NCBI GenBank assembly: GCA_001464055.1
Contig: LNET01000017.1
Coordinates: 1-64,000, forward strand
Source of the DNA: Burkholderiales bacterium Ga0077543
Lineage (GTDB): Bacteria > Pseudomonadota > Gammaproteobacteria > Burkholderiales > Burkholderiaceae_C
Direction of reading: 5' to 3'
DNA length: 64,000 nt
The position numbers and the translations under genes are program-made. Below, in pieces: positions 1-9,004 of this stretch. How positions within the stretch are numbered: position 1 is the first letter of the stretch; each line of letters begins with the position of its first letter. The notes beneath the pieces were generated by a model. That model saw only the letters and a list, made by a program, of their open reading frames with translations, did not search any database and was not told the DNA's origin.

Positions 1-424
1 CGGCACAAACTCAGCTACATACTGATCGCACGCCTCGGGCAGTGCCCCTGCTGCGGCAGGGCAAGCGCAAAGCTGCTCTTGTGACACAGTAAGACTAGGT
101 GCCGCCGGACGGCGTCGTCACGATCGCCGCGTAGGGCAGCGTGAAGTGACTGCGACTGGCCTCGTCGAACACCGTGACGCGCCGGTCCTTCATGGCCACG
201 AAGCGCGCCGCCCTCGTCTTGGTCGGACTATTACAGTGTGGGCGGAACGAAAACAGAAAAATCAACACACCTGCTCAAGTCTTGAGCAATGAACATTTGG
301 CGGATCAGCAGCGGACGATGCGGCAGGCCGTCAACCAACGACGAGGACAGTCTGAATACACGACTGGCACCGTCGCGAGCGGATTCAGCGCAACGGTCGC
401 GAACAAGAGAAGACCTGGGCACCG
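1..424. other. Left-edge region without a confident gene
   Basis: I see no complete gene here. On the plus strand, frame 1 is open from the window edge to a stop near base 84 and contains a short Cys-Pro-Cys-Cys stretch, so it could be the tail of an upstream gene. On the minus strand a reading frame ending in TAG at 95-97 runs back to about 235 and encodes a short segment rich in Arg, Lys and Thr that could be the end of a decayed coding sequence. I could not assign either to a family. Base composition is lower in GC than most of the window, which fits decayed or acquired DNA at the end of a polysaccharide locus. Confidence 0.3.
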
Positions 425-1300
425 TCATCGCAACAAGTCTGGCGCAATCACATAGATAGAAAGCAGCGTCGCAAGGTCGTCTGCGGTGTGATGCTGAAAA
501 CGCGGCTGCAACCTCAACTTCTTCAGGGCTTCGGCCGTCGGCCCGTGAACCTGACCCTGCTCCAAAAGGACTCGATAACCTGTGCTCTCAAACAGCCGGA
601 TGTAGTCCGAGTGCCGCAAGCGGTTCTCCCCATCTCGCGTCAAACGATTGACCAGACGATGCTTCCAGTCGGGCCAAGTAAGGAAGTTGACCATCGAAAT
701 ACGCTTGTCATGGTGCGCGAGGTGGTCGCTGTGGTCTACGCAATGCACCATTAAGCCGCCTGGGGCCAGCTTAGGCAGCAACTGCCGGTGCAACGCGTCT
801 AGGCCCGCTGGCGGTACATGTTCGAGTACGGCTCGGCTGACAACGATGTCGACACTTCCGTCAGCGACAAGATCGGCCGAGAAAGGCGCGACGTAGCGGA
901 AGGGGAAATCCTCGAAGCGTGCACGCTCTGGCAAGGCCGCAAACGCTGGATAGACCTGCCGTAGGTGTTTCGTGACTTCGGCGAACGAAACAGTGTCCAA
1001 ATGAGGGATGTGGTCAGTCAGGGTCACTTGCCGCGCGCCTCGCAGTGCCAGGGCTAACGGAACGGTCGGAAACCAGCCGCTGCCAACCTCGAGCACGCGA
1101 GCGCCAGCAAACGGGCGGCACTGGCCGGCCGGCAAGCTTTTGAGGGCGGCTTCCATGGCCTCCAGGTCACCCAACGTGGAGCGGATGTTGGCGGGGTCCG
1201 GCCGATAGCCAAGCCAACGCCGCTTGACAGAACGCAAGCTGTCGGCCCCAGGCACGTGTCCCGTCAAAGCTTGCTTGGCAACGAACAGATAACGGTGCAT
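425..1300 (-). CDS. Class I SAM-dependent methyltransferase
   Basis: The 291-residue protein has the Rossmann-fold motif I of class I methyltransferases (VLEVGSGWFPT, about residues 69-79), an acidic residue after strand 2 (TLTDHIPHLD, about 93-102), and a post-motif segment DIVVSRAVLEHVPP (about 151-164) of the type seen in Methyltransf_11/25 proteins. No signal peptide or membrane segment is visible, so it is cytosolic. It is the last gene of the minus-strand polysaccharide operon, 59 bp after the second methyltransferase gene. A sugar or glycolipid methylation role is inferred from context only; the acceptor cannot be read from sequence. Base composition is lower in GC than the operon core. 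Confidence 0.75.
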   Translation of the reverse strand: MHRYLFVAKQALTGHVPGADSLRSVKRRWLGYRPDPANIRSTLGDLEAMEAALKSLPAGQCRPFAGARVLEVGSGWFPTVPLALALRGARQVTLTDHIPHLDTVSFAEVTKHLRQVYPAFAALPERARFEDFPFRYVAPFSADLVADGSVDIVVSRAVLEHVPPAGLDALHRQLLPKLAPGGLMVHCVDHSDHLAHHDKRISMVNFLTWPDWKHRLVNRLTRDGENRLRHSDYIRLFESTGYRVLLEQGQVHGPTAEALKKLRLQPRFQHHTADDLATLLSIYVIAPDLLR

Positions 1301-1359
1301 CGGTTAAGGGCCTGGAAAGAGAAAAGACGGGGCAGGCAGCTGGCGCGTGTAGGCGGAAA

Positions 1360-2196
1360 TCAGCTTGATGTCGGACGCCTGGCAACGATCACGGTGTACG
1401 GCGTCCCTACATGCCCGAAGAAACGAAGCGGAGGCAAAACGCGCAAACAGTGTATGAGTATGCGAGCAGCGGCAGATTTTCCGCCCAGCTTCATCACATC
1501 GAACCTGTCTGCACTGGTCAACCCGCGAGCTGAGAACCATCGCCTAAGCTGGTAATAGCTGAACCAGTGAACGGCCGGGTACTTCGCGTAGTTCGCCACA
1601 GCAGGCCAGTCAGTCACGGCACGACGCTCGATGTACTTCTTCAGGAAGCCAGGCCACCAGCTGTAGACAGGCAGATTGAACTCCTGCTGGCGCGGACAAA
1701 GCCAGTTACTGGTGCTGACATACAAAACCCCGCCGGGGCGCAGGACGCGTACGCCTTCGCGCAGACAGGCCTCCCAGTCCTCAATGTGCTCCAGCAGTTC
1801 AGGCATCAGGCAAACATCAAAACTCTCATCCGCAAAGGGTAACTGCGTCGCAGAGCCGACCTCGAAGCGTGCGCTGCCGCGCCCACTTTCTGCGGCACGT
1901 TCTCGTGCCAGGCGCACGAGCGGTTCGTTGATGTCGATGCCAGTGTAAATATGGCCGCGGTCCACCCAGAACTGGCATTGGGTACCCGCATTGCAGCCCA
2001 CGTCCAGGACTTTCAGCCGTCGGTCCGCAGCCTCATGGCCGAACACCCGCAGCACCACCTCAGTAATAGCCCCAAACCGCTGGAGCGCGCCGGGCGACAG
2101 GCTTTGTTTCTTGTAGTACTCGTAAAAGCTCTGGTGCGAACTGGTATCGAAACCAGCAGCGCTCGAGGTAGATGGCGAAGACTTCAAGGGATCCAT
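1360..2196 (-). CDS. Class I SAM-dependent methyltransferase (Methyltransf_11 type)
   Basis: This is a 278-residue methyltransferase with motif I VLDVGCNAGTQ (about residues 63-73), an acidic loop YTGIDINEP (84-92) and the motif-IV region SFDVCLMPELLEHIED (125-140) ending in the usual LEHxxD. The open frame extends upstream to 2523, but I chose the ATG at 2196 because it lies 10 bp after the stop of the preceding deacetylase gene, whereas any earlier start would lie inside it. It is cytosolic and co-directional with its neighbours. The C-terminal 70 residues are basic and aromatic, perhaps for membrane or glycolipid contact (inference). The substrate is unknown; a glycan precursor is likely from context. 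Confidence 0.78.
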   Translation of the reverse strand: MDPLKSSPSTSSAAGFDTSSHQSFYEYYKKQSLSPGALQRFGAITEVVLRVFGHEAADRRLKVLDVGCNAGTQCQFWVDRGHIYTGIDINEPLVRLARERAAESGRGSARFEVGSATQLPFADESFDVCLMPELLEHIEDWEACLREGVRVLRPGGVLYVSTSNWLCPRQQEFNLPVYSWWPGFLKKYIERRAVTDWPAVANYAKYPAVHWFSYYQLRRWFSARGLTSADRFDVMKLGGKSAAARILIHCLRVLPPLRFFGHVGTPYTVIVARRPTSS

Positions 2197-2206
2197 CAGT
2201 CGTCCT

Positions 2207-3178
2207 TCAAGCGGCGGCAAGCCGAACAGGGTGTTGCAGGTTTCTGACCATTCGCAGACCGAAGGCCCAACGCTTGCTATCCCAAGGGGTGAAGCGAGGC
2301 ATCTGGAACGGATCGCTCGCCACACGTGCGCAACCCCAGGCGGTAGTGAACGCAGCCTCAAAACCGAGTTCTTGAACCATTGCCACATGTTCAGTACGGA
2401 AGTCATCGTCCGGACGACCGTTCGGGTATGCGAACAAAGAAACCCCGCTTTGCAGAATCTCCTGCAGCCGTGTCTTGCCTCCTGCGATCTCGGCACGTGC
2501 CTCGTCGGCGGGAAGGCGCGCAAGTATGGGATGGCCCACCGTGTGGCCGCCTATGCCCATGCCTGCTTGGTGTAGCGCGCGGACTTGATCGTCGTTCATC
2601 ATCAGGTTGCCAGGCAACGAACAGTCGGCAACGCGTGTGACCACCTGAACGGCCTGCTGTCGCTGAGCTGGGAGCATGTAACGGCAACCACGAATCAAGG
2701 CTTGAACAGCAGTGCGCCTTGCCTCAAGGCTGTCCATAACCAGGGATTCAACGCCCACGATGCCAGCATCTTCGAGATCCAACCGTTCGCGGCGAGTGCG
2801 GCGCACAGCCTCGATCAGCGTGTCGTTCCACATGCGGCCCCCGTTCAGAAAGCCTGTCGCCACAAAAAAGGTAGCACTCAACCCGTTAGCTCGCAGGATA
2901 GGTTGCGCGATACTGTAGTTATCGGCGTAGCCATCATCGAATGTGATGGCAAGCGCACGTGGCGGCAGTTCTCCTGCGCGCAAGCGTCTGACGGCATCCG
3001 CGAGCGGTATCACATTAAACAGCTGCCGCGCCCAGCCGCACAACTGCGCGAAGCGAGCTGCGTCGCATTCACCTGGCAAGAGTGGGTCCGCCTCTGCAAG
3101 AACGCGGTGGAAAATCAGCACTGAAAGTCGGCCGCGTGTGCCCCCTGGCGACAAAGCGTGTAATCCAAGCTGCATCAT
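2207..3178 (-). CDS. Polysaccharide deacetylase family protein (NodB homology domain)
   Basis: The 323-residue protein carries the NodB signature: LAITFDDGYADN (about residues 76-87) supplies the catalytic and metal-binding aspartates, and GGHTVGHP (about 216-223) matches the H-(S/T)-x-x-H metal-binding motif. The N-terminal segment VLIFHRVL is typical of the YadE/PgaB-like subgroup acting on polymeric or lipid-linked sugars. No clear signal peptide is seen. Its ATG overlaps the stop of the upstream ligase gene by 4 bp (ATGA), so the two are translationally coupled. It differs from the XrtA-type deacetylase at 15417-16280, so the locus has two deacetylases. The substrate is not deducible. Confidence 0.8.
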   Translation of the reverse strand: MMQLGLHALSPGGTRGRLSVLIFHRVLAEADPLLPGECDAARFAQLCGWARQLFNVIPLADAVRRLRAGELPPRALAITFDDGYADNYSIAQPILRANGLSATFFVATGFLNGGRMWNDTLIEAVRRTRRERLDLEDAGIVGVESLVMDSLEARRTAVQALIRGCRYMLPAQRQQAVQVVTRVADCSLPGNLMMNDDQVRALHQAGMGIGGHTVGHPILARLPADEARAEIAGGKTRLQEILQSGVSLFAYPNGRPDDDFRTEHVAMVQELGFEAAFTTAWGCARVASDPFQMPRFTPWDSKRWAFGLRMVRNLQHPVRLAAA

Positions 3179-4524
3179 CTTTTAATCGGGGCCATTAGAC
3201 CCCCCTTTGCAGCTATGCTCTTTCGCTGTCGCATTTCCTCGCGTCGCTGGTACGCAGATGTCGCACCGAACGGCCCCACAGGCTCCACTTTCCAGCGATC
3301 TTCCTTCAACCAGTATTTCGTAGCTATCGCCATGATCATTAAGTTGTAAGGAAGATCAAAGTAGGCAAGGCTCAAAAATGCGCCGCCAACGGCGAAACCC
3401 AGCATCGAAACCTGAATCATCAAGGCCAGTTCCCGAGCCCACTGGCATTCGGGCCTCGTACCCGCAAGTCGCCTGATCTGCCATGTACTGCGTAGGGTGA
3501 AAAAGCCCATAGCCAAGAACAGGATCAATCCAATCCAACCATGCTCACCCAAAGCTTGAAAGTAAATGCTATGCGCGGTAAACACCCACTCGGGATTTGG
3601 AGCATAGCGTTCAAAGATATCGCGTGTAGCGATCAGGAAACCTGCGCCCGTAGGTCGATCGTTGGCCACGTTAACAGCCGTCTCCCACGCGTTGATTCGC
3701 GACATTGCGCTGACGTCTTCCTTATACGTCTCTATGGTGCGCATTCGCTCGGTCCATTCCTTGGACATGACATTGAGCATTAAGCCCCCTGCCACAGCGA
3801 GCACGATGCCTGACAGCAGCTTACTTGGCGCGCGCCACCAAAGCATGCCTGTCATGCAAATGATGGCAACGAAAGCACCACGCGACTTCGTCGACAAGGC
3901 AGCCAGGGCACACAACAGCAGCACAACCAGCAGGGCACGCCGGACCCAGGGCCGCGTACTCGTTTGCCACAGGTAATAGCCGAGCGGGATGATCATCACG
4001 AGAGCCAGACCGAGTGCATTGTTGCTCTCGATGAAGGTAGACAGCGGACCCCAGACCCGATACTGAAAACCCGTCAGGGCAGAAAAGATGCCGCCGCGTA
4101 GCCCATAAAAGCCTATCGACAACACGTTGACCCAGACGAAAAGCTCGATGTGCTTGCGCTCGCGGATGGCGCACATCGCAATCAGCGTCATCAGCAGCAC
4201 CTTCAACGCCCGATCAAGGAAGGGCACGGACAGAGCTGGATAAATAGCAAAGAAGGTGGTGATGCAAAGCCAGAACATGAACAGGATCAGCGCCACCGTC
4301 GCACCGTCGCGCGGTACGTGTAGCTTGTCCTTGTTCCAGACCATCGACAGCAAGGTGGCAGCCGCCGCAATGGCCGCGAACTGGAAATCGAAGGCGAAGC
4401 CCCAGGTCAGCCTGTGCGGGTTCATCAGGCTAAACCAGGTCCACAGCAGCACACCCGCCCAGGTATGGCGAAGCGCCATGAACGCCATCGGGATGAACAT
4501 GGCCATCAGGGCGACGTCACGCAT
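3175..4524 (-). CDS. Exosortase A-associated O-antigen ligase/Wzy-like membrane protein
   Basis: This is a 449-residue polytopic membrane protein with about ten hydrophobic segments and a large periplasmic loop after the middle of the chain. That is the architecture of Wzy/WaaL O-antigen ligases. The N-terminal part (PMAFMALRHTWAGVLLW and LFMFWLCITTFFAIYP) resembles the putative O-glycosylation ligase family reported beside exosortase A. It probably acts in the inner membrane, polymerising or transferring lipid-linked glycan. Its start overlaps the end of the upstream glycosyltransferase by 8 bp and its stop overlaps the next start. GC content falls within this gene towards its 3' half, in contrast with the preceding genes. 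Polymerase versus ligase activity cannot be told apart from sequence. Confidence 0.8.
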   Translation of the reverse strand: MRDVALMAMFIPMAFMALRHTWAGVLLWTWFSLMNPHRLTWGFAFDFQFAAIAAAATLLSMVWNKDKLHVPRDGATVALILFMFWLCITTFFAIYPALSVPFLDRALKVLLMTLIAMCAIRERKHIELFVWVNVLSIGFYGLRGGIFSALTGFQYRVWGPLSTFIESNNALGLALVMIIPLGYYLWQTSTRPWVRRALLVVLLLCALAALSTKSRGAFVAIICMTGMLWWRAPSKLLSGIVLAVAGGLMLNVMSKEWTERMRTIETYKEDVSAMSRINAWETAVNVANDRPTGAGFLIATRDIFERYAPNPEWVFTAHSIYFQALGEHGWIGLILFLAMGFFTLRSTWQIRRLAGTRPECQWARELALMIQVSMLGFAVGGAFLSLAYFDLPYNLMIMAIATKYWLKEDRWKVEPVGPFGATSAYQRREEMRQRKSIAAKGGLMAPIKR

Positions 4525-5746
4525 GGGTAGCCTCTTCAGCCATGAGTTTGCGGAAGATATTCAGCTGTTGTTGGCTGGTGGCGTCCCAGCCAAAACGGCT
4601 GGCGTGGGCCAGCGCGCTGGTTGAACCCATGGCTTCTGCGCCAGCTGGGCGCAGGCCCAAGACCTCCCGGATGCCGTGCGCAAACGCTTCTCCGCTGCGG
4701 GCAGCGGCAAGCCGCGAGCTGGCTTCGCCCGCCAGCACTTCAGGCACACCGCCTACCGCGGAGGCCACGACCGGCGTTCCGCAGGCCAGCGCTTCCAGCA
4801 GCACATTGGGCCAGCCCTCGCGAGACGAGGCGAGCAGCAGAACGTCGGCAGCGCTGTACCACGCTGCCAGGGATTCGTTGGGCACCTGTCCGACAAAGCT
4901 GACGCCATCGGCCAGCTGCCGTTGTTCGGCGTACTGCTGCAGACGCTGGTGCTCTGGCCCAGACCCGATGATCAGCAGATGAGCCTGTGGATGCTCGGCC
5001 CGCAGAATCGCCAAGGCATCGATGCAGATGTCGTGCCCCTTGAGCTCTACGAGATTGCCCACGGACAGCAACACCGGGGCGCCCTGAAGCCGCAGCTGGG
5101 TGCGCGACTGCACCTTGCCCAGGGGATGAAACCGTTGCAGGTCGACGCCATTGCGCACCTTGTGCAGGCGGCCCTGCGGCACCCCCAGCGCTTTCATGGC
5201 GTCCACAAGGGCGCCCGACACGCCCACCGATGCCGCAGCCTGCCGCCCGGCCCAGGCAATCATGCAGCGCGGCAGCGGGAAGCGGCCAATCAGATTGATG
5301 TCGCTGCCGCGCGCCGTGATGACCACAGGACGGCGGAAGTACCGCGCCAGCAGCGCTGCGGCGACGCCGTCGGGATAGTAGTAGTGCGCATCGATGAGGT
5401 CGAAGTCGAAGCCTTCTTCGATGAGGCGCTTCAGCGCTGGCCGGGCGGCGGCCGCCAGGAAGAACGGGGCGAGCGTCATGCCCAGCTTCGGAATCAGCGG
5501 ATAGCGCGGGTGCAGCACCTCGATGCCGTGGCGAAGCTCGCGCCGGGGCGTTCGCGCCATGGCGGCCCGGTCGCCAAAGCGCGGACTGGTGCTCGGGAAC
5601 CACGGCACGGGGGCCACGACCCGGGCCTCCACTTCGCCTGTCTTGAGCAGTTCACGCAGCCGGGTCTCGACGAATATGCCGTGCACAGGCCGCGCTGCGC
5701 TGGGGTACAGCGTCGAGAACAAGAGTGTGCGCAGCTTGCGTGGCAT
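4517..5746 (-). CDS. Family 4-type glycosyltransferase
   Basis: The 409-residue protein has a GT-B fold layout. The N-terminal acceptor domain begins LRTLLFSTLYPSAARPVHG, and the C-terminal donor-binding domain contains VLLSVGNLVELKGH and the E-x7-E motif EGWPNVLLE (about residues 313-321) typical of GT4 retaining transferases. It also has the segment VITARGSDINL seen in cytoplasmic polysaccharide transferases. It is probably a peripheral inner-membrane enzyme adding one sugar to the undecaprenyl-linked repeat unit. It starts 16 bp after the preceding glycosyltransferase stop and overlaps the ligase gene by 8 bp. The donor and the linkage are unknown. Confidence 0.82.
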   Translation of the reverse strand: MPRKLRTLLFSTLYPSAARPVHGIFVETRLRELLKTGEVEARVVAPVPWFPSTSPRFGDRAAMARTPRRELRHGIEVLHPRYPLIPKLGMTLAPFFLAAAARPALKRLIEEGFDFDLIDAHYYYPDGVAAALLARYFRRPVVITARGSDINLIGRFPLPRCMIAWAGRQAAASVGVSGALVDAMKALGVPQGRLHKVRNGVDLQRFHPLGKVQSRTQLRLQGAPVLLSVGNLVELKGHDICIDALAILRAEHPQAHLLIIGSGPEHQRLQQYAEQRQLADGVSFVGQVPNESLAAWYSAADVLLLASSREGWPNVLLEALACGTPVVASAVGGVPEVLAGEASSRLAAARSGEAFAHGIREVLGLRPAGAEAMGSTSALAHASRFGWDATSQQQLNIFRKLMAEEATHA

Positions 5747-5762
5747 CAGGAGTTCCAGCCCT

Positions 5763-6971
5763 TCAGCTGGCCAATGCAGCCTGCACCGGCTTGCGCTGCA
5801 CCAGTGCTTGCGCGATTGCGCCCACCCGGTCTGCGTTCGCCCGCCAGGTCAGGCCCTGACGGGCGATGCTGGCAGCAGCACCCTGTGCGATGCGCAGTCG
5901 CAGTTCAGGGTCCTGGCAGACCCGGTCCAGGGCCAGCTCGAGCGCACCAGCGGCCTGCGGGTCGAACAACAGCGCGTTGTCGCCGTCGCTCAGCACCTCT
6001 TCCAGATTGGGAACGCGCGGCCCCACCACGGCCTTGCCCAGTGCCAGGTACTCGAACAGCTTCAGGGGCGAGGCGTAGGGCACCACGGCCGGCTGCAGCG
6101 CAACGTCGAAGGCCGCGACGAGTGCCGGAACGGCCTGGCGTGGCACCACGCCAGTAAAGTGAACGCGCCCGGCCAGCCCGAGGCCCAGCGCTTGTGCTTC
6201 GAGTTCGGCCCGCGCCGGACCATCGCCCACCATGAGCAGCCGGGCATGGGCCGGAGCCCGACCGCTGGCCAGCCAGGCAATGACCCGGTCCACGCCATGC
6301 CAGCTGCGCACGAAGCCGGTGAAGCCAAGCACGAGCGATGCATTCCAGCCCGGGCCGAGGGCAGCCTTGGCCTCGGCCATGGCGGGAGCCGCGGCAAAGT
6401 GGGCTTCGTTGATGCCGTTGGGAATGACCACCAGACGCTCGGCGGGCACGCCACGGGCGTGGACATGGCCACCCAGCACGGCGGTCACCGGCAACACCAC
6501 ATCAGCGCCACGCCAGACCTGGTCTTCGGCCCACCGCCCGAGCGCCGGCAGACCCAGGCCCCCGAAGCGAATCCTCTCTTCGACGAGCGGGGCATTGACC
6601 TCCAGCAGCAGCGGCAGACCCAGACGCCGCTTGAGCCATAAACCGGCCAGCAGATAGAGGTTGTAGCGCTCGTAGATCACATCGGGCTTGAAGGCCCGAG
6701 CGGCGCTGGCCAGGCGGCGGTAGGCAACCAGGGAATAGCCCAGCTCCAGAAGTTCGTAGGCGCCTTTGGGAAGCCTTGCGCGAAGCCGCTGCACCCAGCC
6801 CATTTCGCCGCCCATCGTGCCGGCCGAAGCATCAGAGTCGGCTGCATCGGGCTGGGCGGGTGCAACGACGCAGACCTCGTGCCCGGCCGCACGCAGGGCG
6901 GCGACCATCTCTTCGATGTGAACAGCCTGGCCGTCGCGGGACGCGGTCCGGTGGTGGTAAAGGATGCGCAT
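5763..6971 (-). CDS. Family 4-type glycosyltransferase
   Basis: The 402-residue GT-B protein begins MRILYHHRTASRDGQAVH and has an N-terminal acceptor domain. Its donor domain includes SLVLGFTGFVRSWHGVD and the E-containing segment SPLKLFEYLALGKAVV (about residues 307-322), the position of the nucleotide-sugar-binding glutamate in GT4 enzymes. No signal peptide or transmembrane segment is visible. It lies 21 bp after the asparagine synthase-like gene and 16 bp before the next transferase, inside the same transcription unit. The family is confident; the sugar transferred is not inferable. Confidence 0.82.
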   Translation of the reverse strand: MRILYHHRTASRDGQAVHIEEMVAALRAAGHEVCVVAPAQPDAADSDASAGTMGGEMGWVQRLRARLPKGAYELLELGYSLVAYRRLASAARAFKPDVIYERYNLYLLAGLWLKRRLGLPLLLEVNAPLVEERIRFGGLGLPALGRWAEDQVWRGADVVLPVTAVLGGHVHARGVPAERLVVIPNGINEAHFAAAPAMAEAKAALGPGWNASLVLGFTGFVRSWHGVDRVIAWLASGRAPAHARLLMVGDGPARAELEAQALGLGLAGRVHFTGVVPRQAVPALVAAFDVALQPAVVPYASPLKLFEYLALGKAVVGPRVPNLEEVLSDGDNALLFDPQAAGALELALDRVCQDPELRLRIAQGAAASIARQGLTWRANADRVGAIAQALVQRKPVQAALAS

Positions 6972-6992
6972 GCAAACAGTTTCTGGCCAGTG

Positions 6993-8924
6993 TCACGCGG
7001 CTTGCGGCAGTCGCGCCTCGCCCACGCTGGTGCGCAGAAAGGCATCGAACATCAGAAGGGTCCACAGCGGCGTGCTGTGGTCATGGCGGCCATTGTCGTG
7101 TTCTGCAACGAGCTGACTCACCACATCCGCGTTGAGCCAGCCGCCTTCGAGGATGGGGCCACGCAACAGGGTATCTCTGACGCGCTGCCTCAGCGGGCCG
7201 CGGAACCAGCGCGCCAAAGGAACCGAAAACCCCATCTTCGGCCGGTACAACACATCGTTCGGCAGATGCGGCTCCATGGCCTTCTTGAAGAAGGCCTTGC
7301 CGTTGCGCCCCTGAAGTTTCAGTGAAGACGGCAGTGAGGCCGCCCACTCCACCAGTTCGTGATCCATCAGCGGCTCGCGCACCTCCAGCGAGTGGGCCAT
7401 GCTGGCGCGGTCGACCTTGGTGTTGATGTCGCCCACGAGGTAGGTGTGGGTATCGATGTACTGGACCAGTGCCAGAGGGTCCTCGGTGTCGGCGCGTCGG
7501 GCATGACGCTCGAACACATCGATGGCGCTGTAGCCCCCCAACTGAGCCGTGAAACTACGGGTGTAGAGGCGACTTCTCAGCGGCTGGCGAATGAAGCACA
7601 TGCCATGGAAATAGGCCTCGACCGACGTTCGCGCCATGCCCTGGAACGTGGTCTTCGCACGCAGCACCCGCGGCGCCCAGTCGGCCTTGGGGTACAGGCG
7701 CCCCAGCAGCCCGAACACCGGCCGACGCACACCCTCGGGCAGGGCCGAGCGCATGCGCTCTTCCATCATGTGCAGCTGGTAGCGGCGATAGCCACCGAAG
7801 GTCTCGTCGCCACCATCACCGCTCAGGGCCACCGTCACGTGCTTGCGCGCCAGCTGGCACACGCGGTAGGTGGGGATGGCCGAGCTGTCGGCATAGGGTT
7901 CGTCGTAAAGGCGGGCCAGGGTGTCGATGAGGCCGAAGTCGTCGCTCTTCACCGTTTCGACGCGGTGGTTCGTGGCGTAGCGGTCGGCCACCATCTTCGC
8001 GAATTCGCTCTCGTTGTAGGCCGGGTCGTCGAAGGCGATGCTGCAGGTGTTGACGGGCGTGTCGGACAGTCCGGCCATGGCCTGCACCACGGCGCTGGAG
8101 TCGACCCCGCCCGAGAGGAAAGCGCCCAGCGGCACCTCGGCGATCATGCGCAGCTTGACCGATTCCTTCAGCCTGCGCACCAGCTCGTCGCCGGCGTCCT
8201 GCTCGCTCATCGCGTTGTCGCAGGTGAAACGCACGTCCCAGTAGCGGCGAGGTTCGCCCACGGCCTGCCCGCGGCGAACCACCAGCGTGTGCGCAGGTGG
8301 CAGCTTCTTCGCCTGCTTGAAGATGGTGCGCGGCTCGGCCACGTAGCCCAGCGCGAAGTACTCTTCCAGCGCCAGCGGGTCGATGTCGCGTTTCAGGCCA
8401 CTGCCGCCCGCACCCTGGTAGGCCATCAGCGACTTCAGCTCGCTGCCGAACAGCAGCGTGCCGTCGTCGAGCACGGCGTAGTACATCGGCTTGACGCCCA
8501 GGCGGTCGCGGGCCAGGAACAGGCTCTGCCGGTTGCGGTCCCACAGCGCGAAGGCAAACATGCCGCGGAAGCGGTCCACGCATTTGTCGCCCCATTGTTC
8601 CCAGGCGTGGACGATGACTTCGGTGTCGCTCTTGGTCTTGAACACGTGGCCGGCGGCCTGCAGTTCAGGAATCAGCGACTGGTAGTTGTAGATCTCGCCG
8701 TTGAACACGACGACGACCGAGTCGTCTTCGTTGAACAGTGGCTGCTGGCCCGTGGCGATGTCGATGATCGACAGTCGGCGATGGCCGAAACCCAGGCCGG
8801 GCTCGATGTGCAGGCTGCCCTCGTCGGGGCCGCGATGCAGCTGCGAGTCGTTCATGCGCTGCAGTGCCGCCGGCGCGATGGCGCTGCCGCCGCGGGTGTC
8901 GAAGATGCCGGTGATGCCGCACAT
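6993..8924 (-). CDS. asnB: Asparagine synthase-type amidotransferase, exosortase A-associated
   Basis: The frame opens at 8954, but the ATG at 8924 is chosen because it makes MCGITGIFD the N-terminus. Class II glutamine amidotransferases need Cys at position 2 as the N-terminal nucleophile after Met removal. The 643-residue protein then has an N-terminal glutaminase domain (LHRGPDEG, GHRRLSIIDI) and a C-terminal ATP-pyrophosphatase synthetase domain with the PP-loop FLSGGVDSSA. It resembles AsnB and the amidotransferase 1 family of XrtA loci. In a polysaccharide operon such enzymes may amidate a uronic acid or other carboxyl group; that role is inference. Ordinary asparagine synthesis remains possible. 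Confidence 0.88.
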   Translation of the reverse strand: MCGITGIFDTRGGSAIAPAALQRMNDSQLHRGPDEGSLHIEPGLGFGHRRLSIIDIATGQQPLFNEDDSVVVVFNGEIYNYQSLIPELQAAGHVFKTKSDTEVIVHAWEQWGDKCVDRFRGMFAFALWDRNRQSLFLARDRLGVKPMYYAVLDDGTLLFGSELKSLMAYQGAGGSGLKRDIDPLALEEYFALGYVAEPRTIFKQAKKLPPAHTLVVRRGQAVGEPRRYWDVRFTCDNAMSEQDAGDELVRRLKESVKLRMIAEVPLGAFLSGGVDSSAVVQAMAGLSDTPVNTCSIAFDDPAYNESEFAKMVADRYATNHRVETVKSDDFGLIDTLARLYDEPYADSSAIPTYRVCQLARKHVTVALSGDGGDETFGGYRRYQLHMMEERMRSALPEGVRRPVFGLLGRLYPKADWAPRVLRAKTTFQGMARTSVEAYFHGMCFIRQPLRSRLYTRSFTAQLGGYSAIDVFERHARRADTEDPLALVQYIDTHTYLVGDINTKVDRASMAHSLEVREPLMDHELVEWAASLPSSLKLQGRNGKAFFKKAMEPHLPNDVLYRPKMGFSVPLARWFRGPLRQRVRDTLLRGPILEGGWLNADVVSQLVAEHDNGRHDHSTPLWTLLMFDAFLRTSVGEARLPQAA

Positions 8925-9004
8925 GTCAGCGCCGACCCACCGCTTCGAAGACACAGCGCAGGCCGTCGATGGATAGCAAGCAGCGCGCGCTCGGGGGTGT
9001 CATT

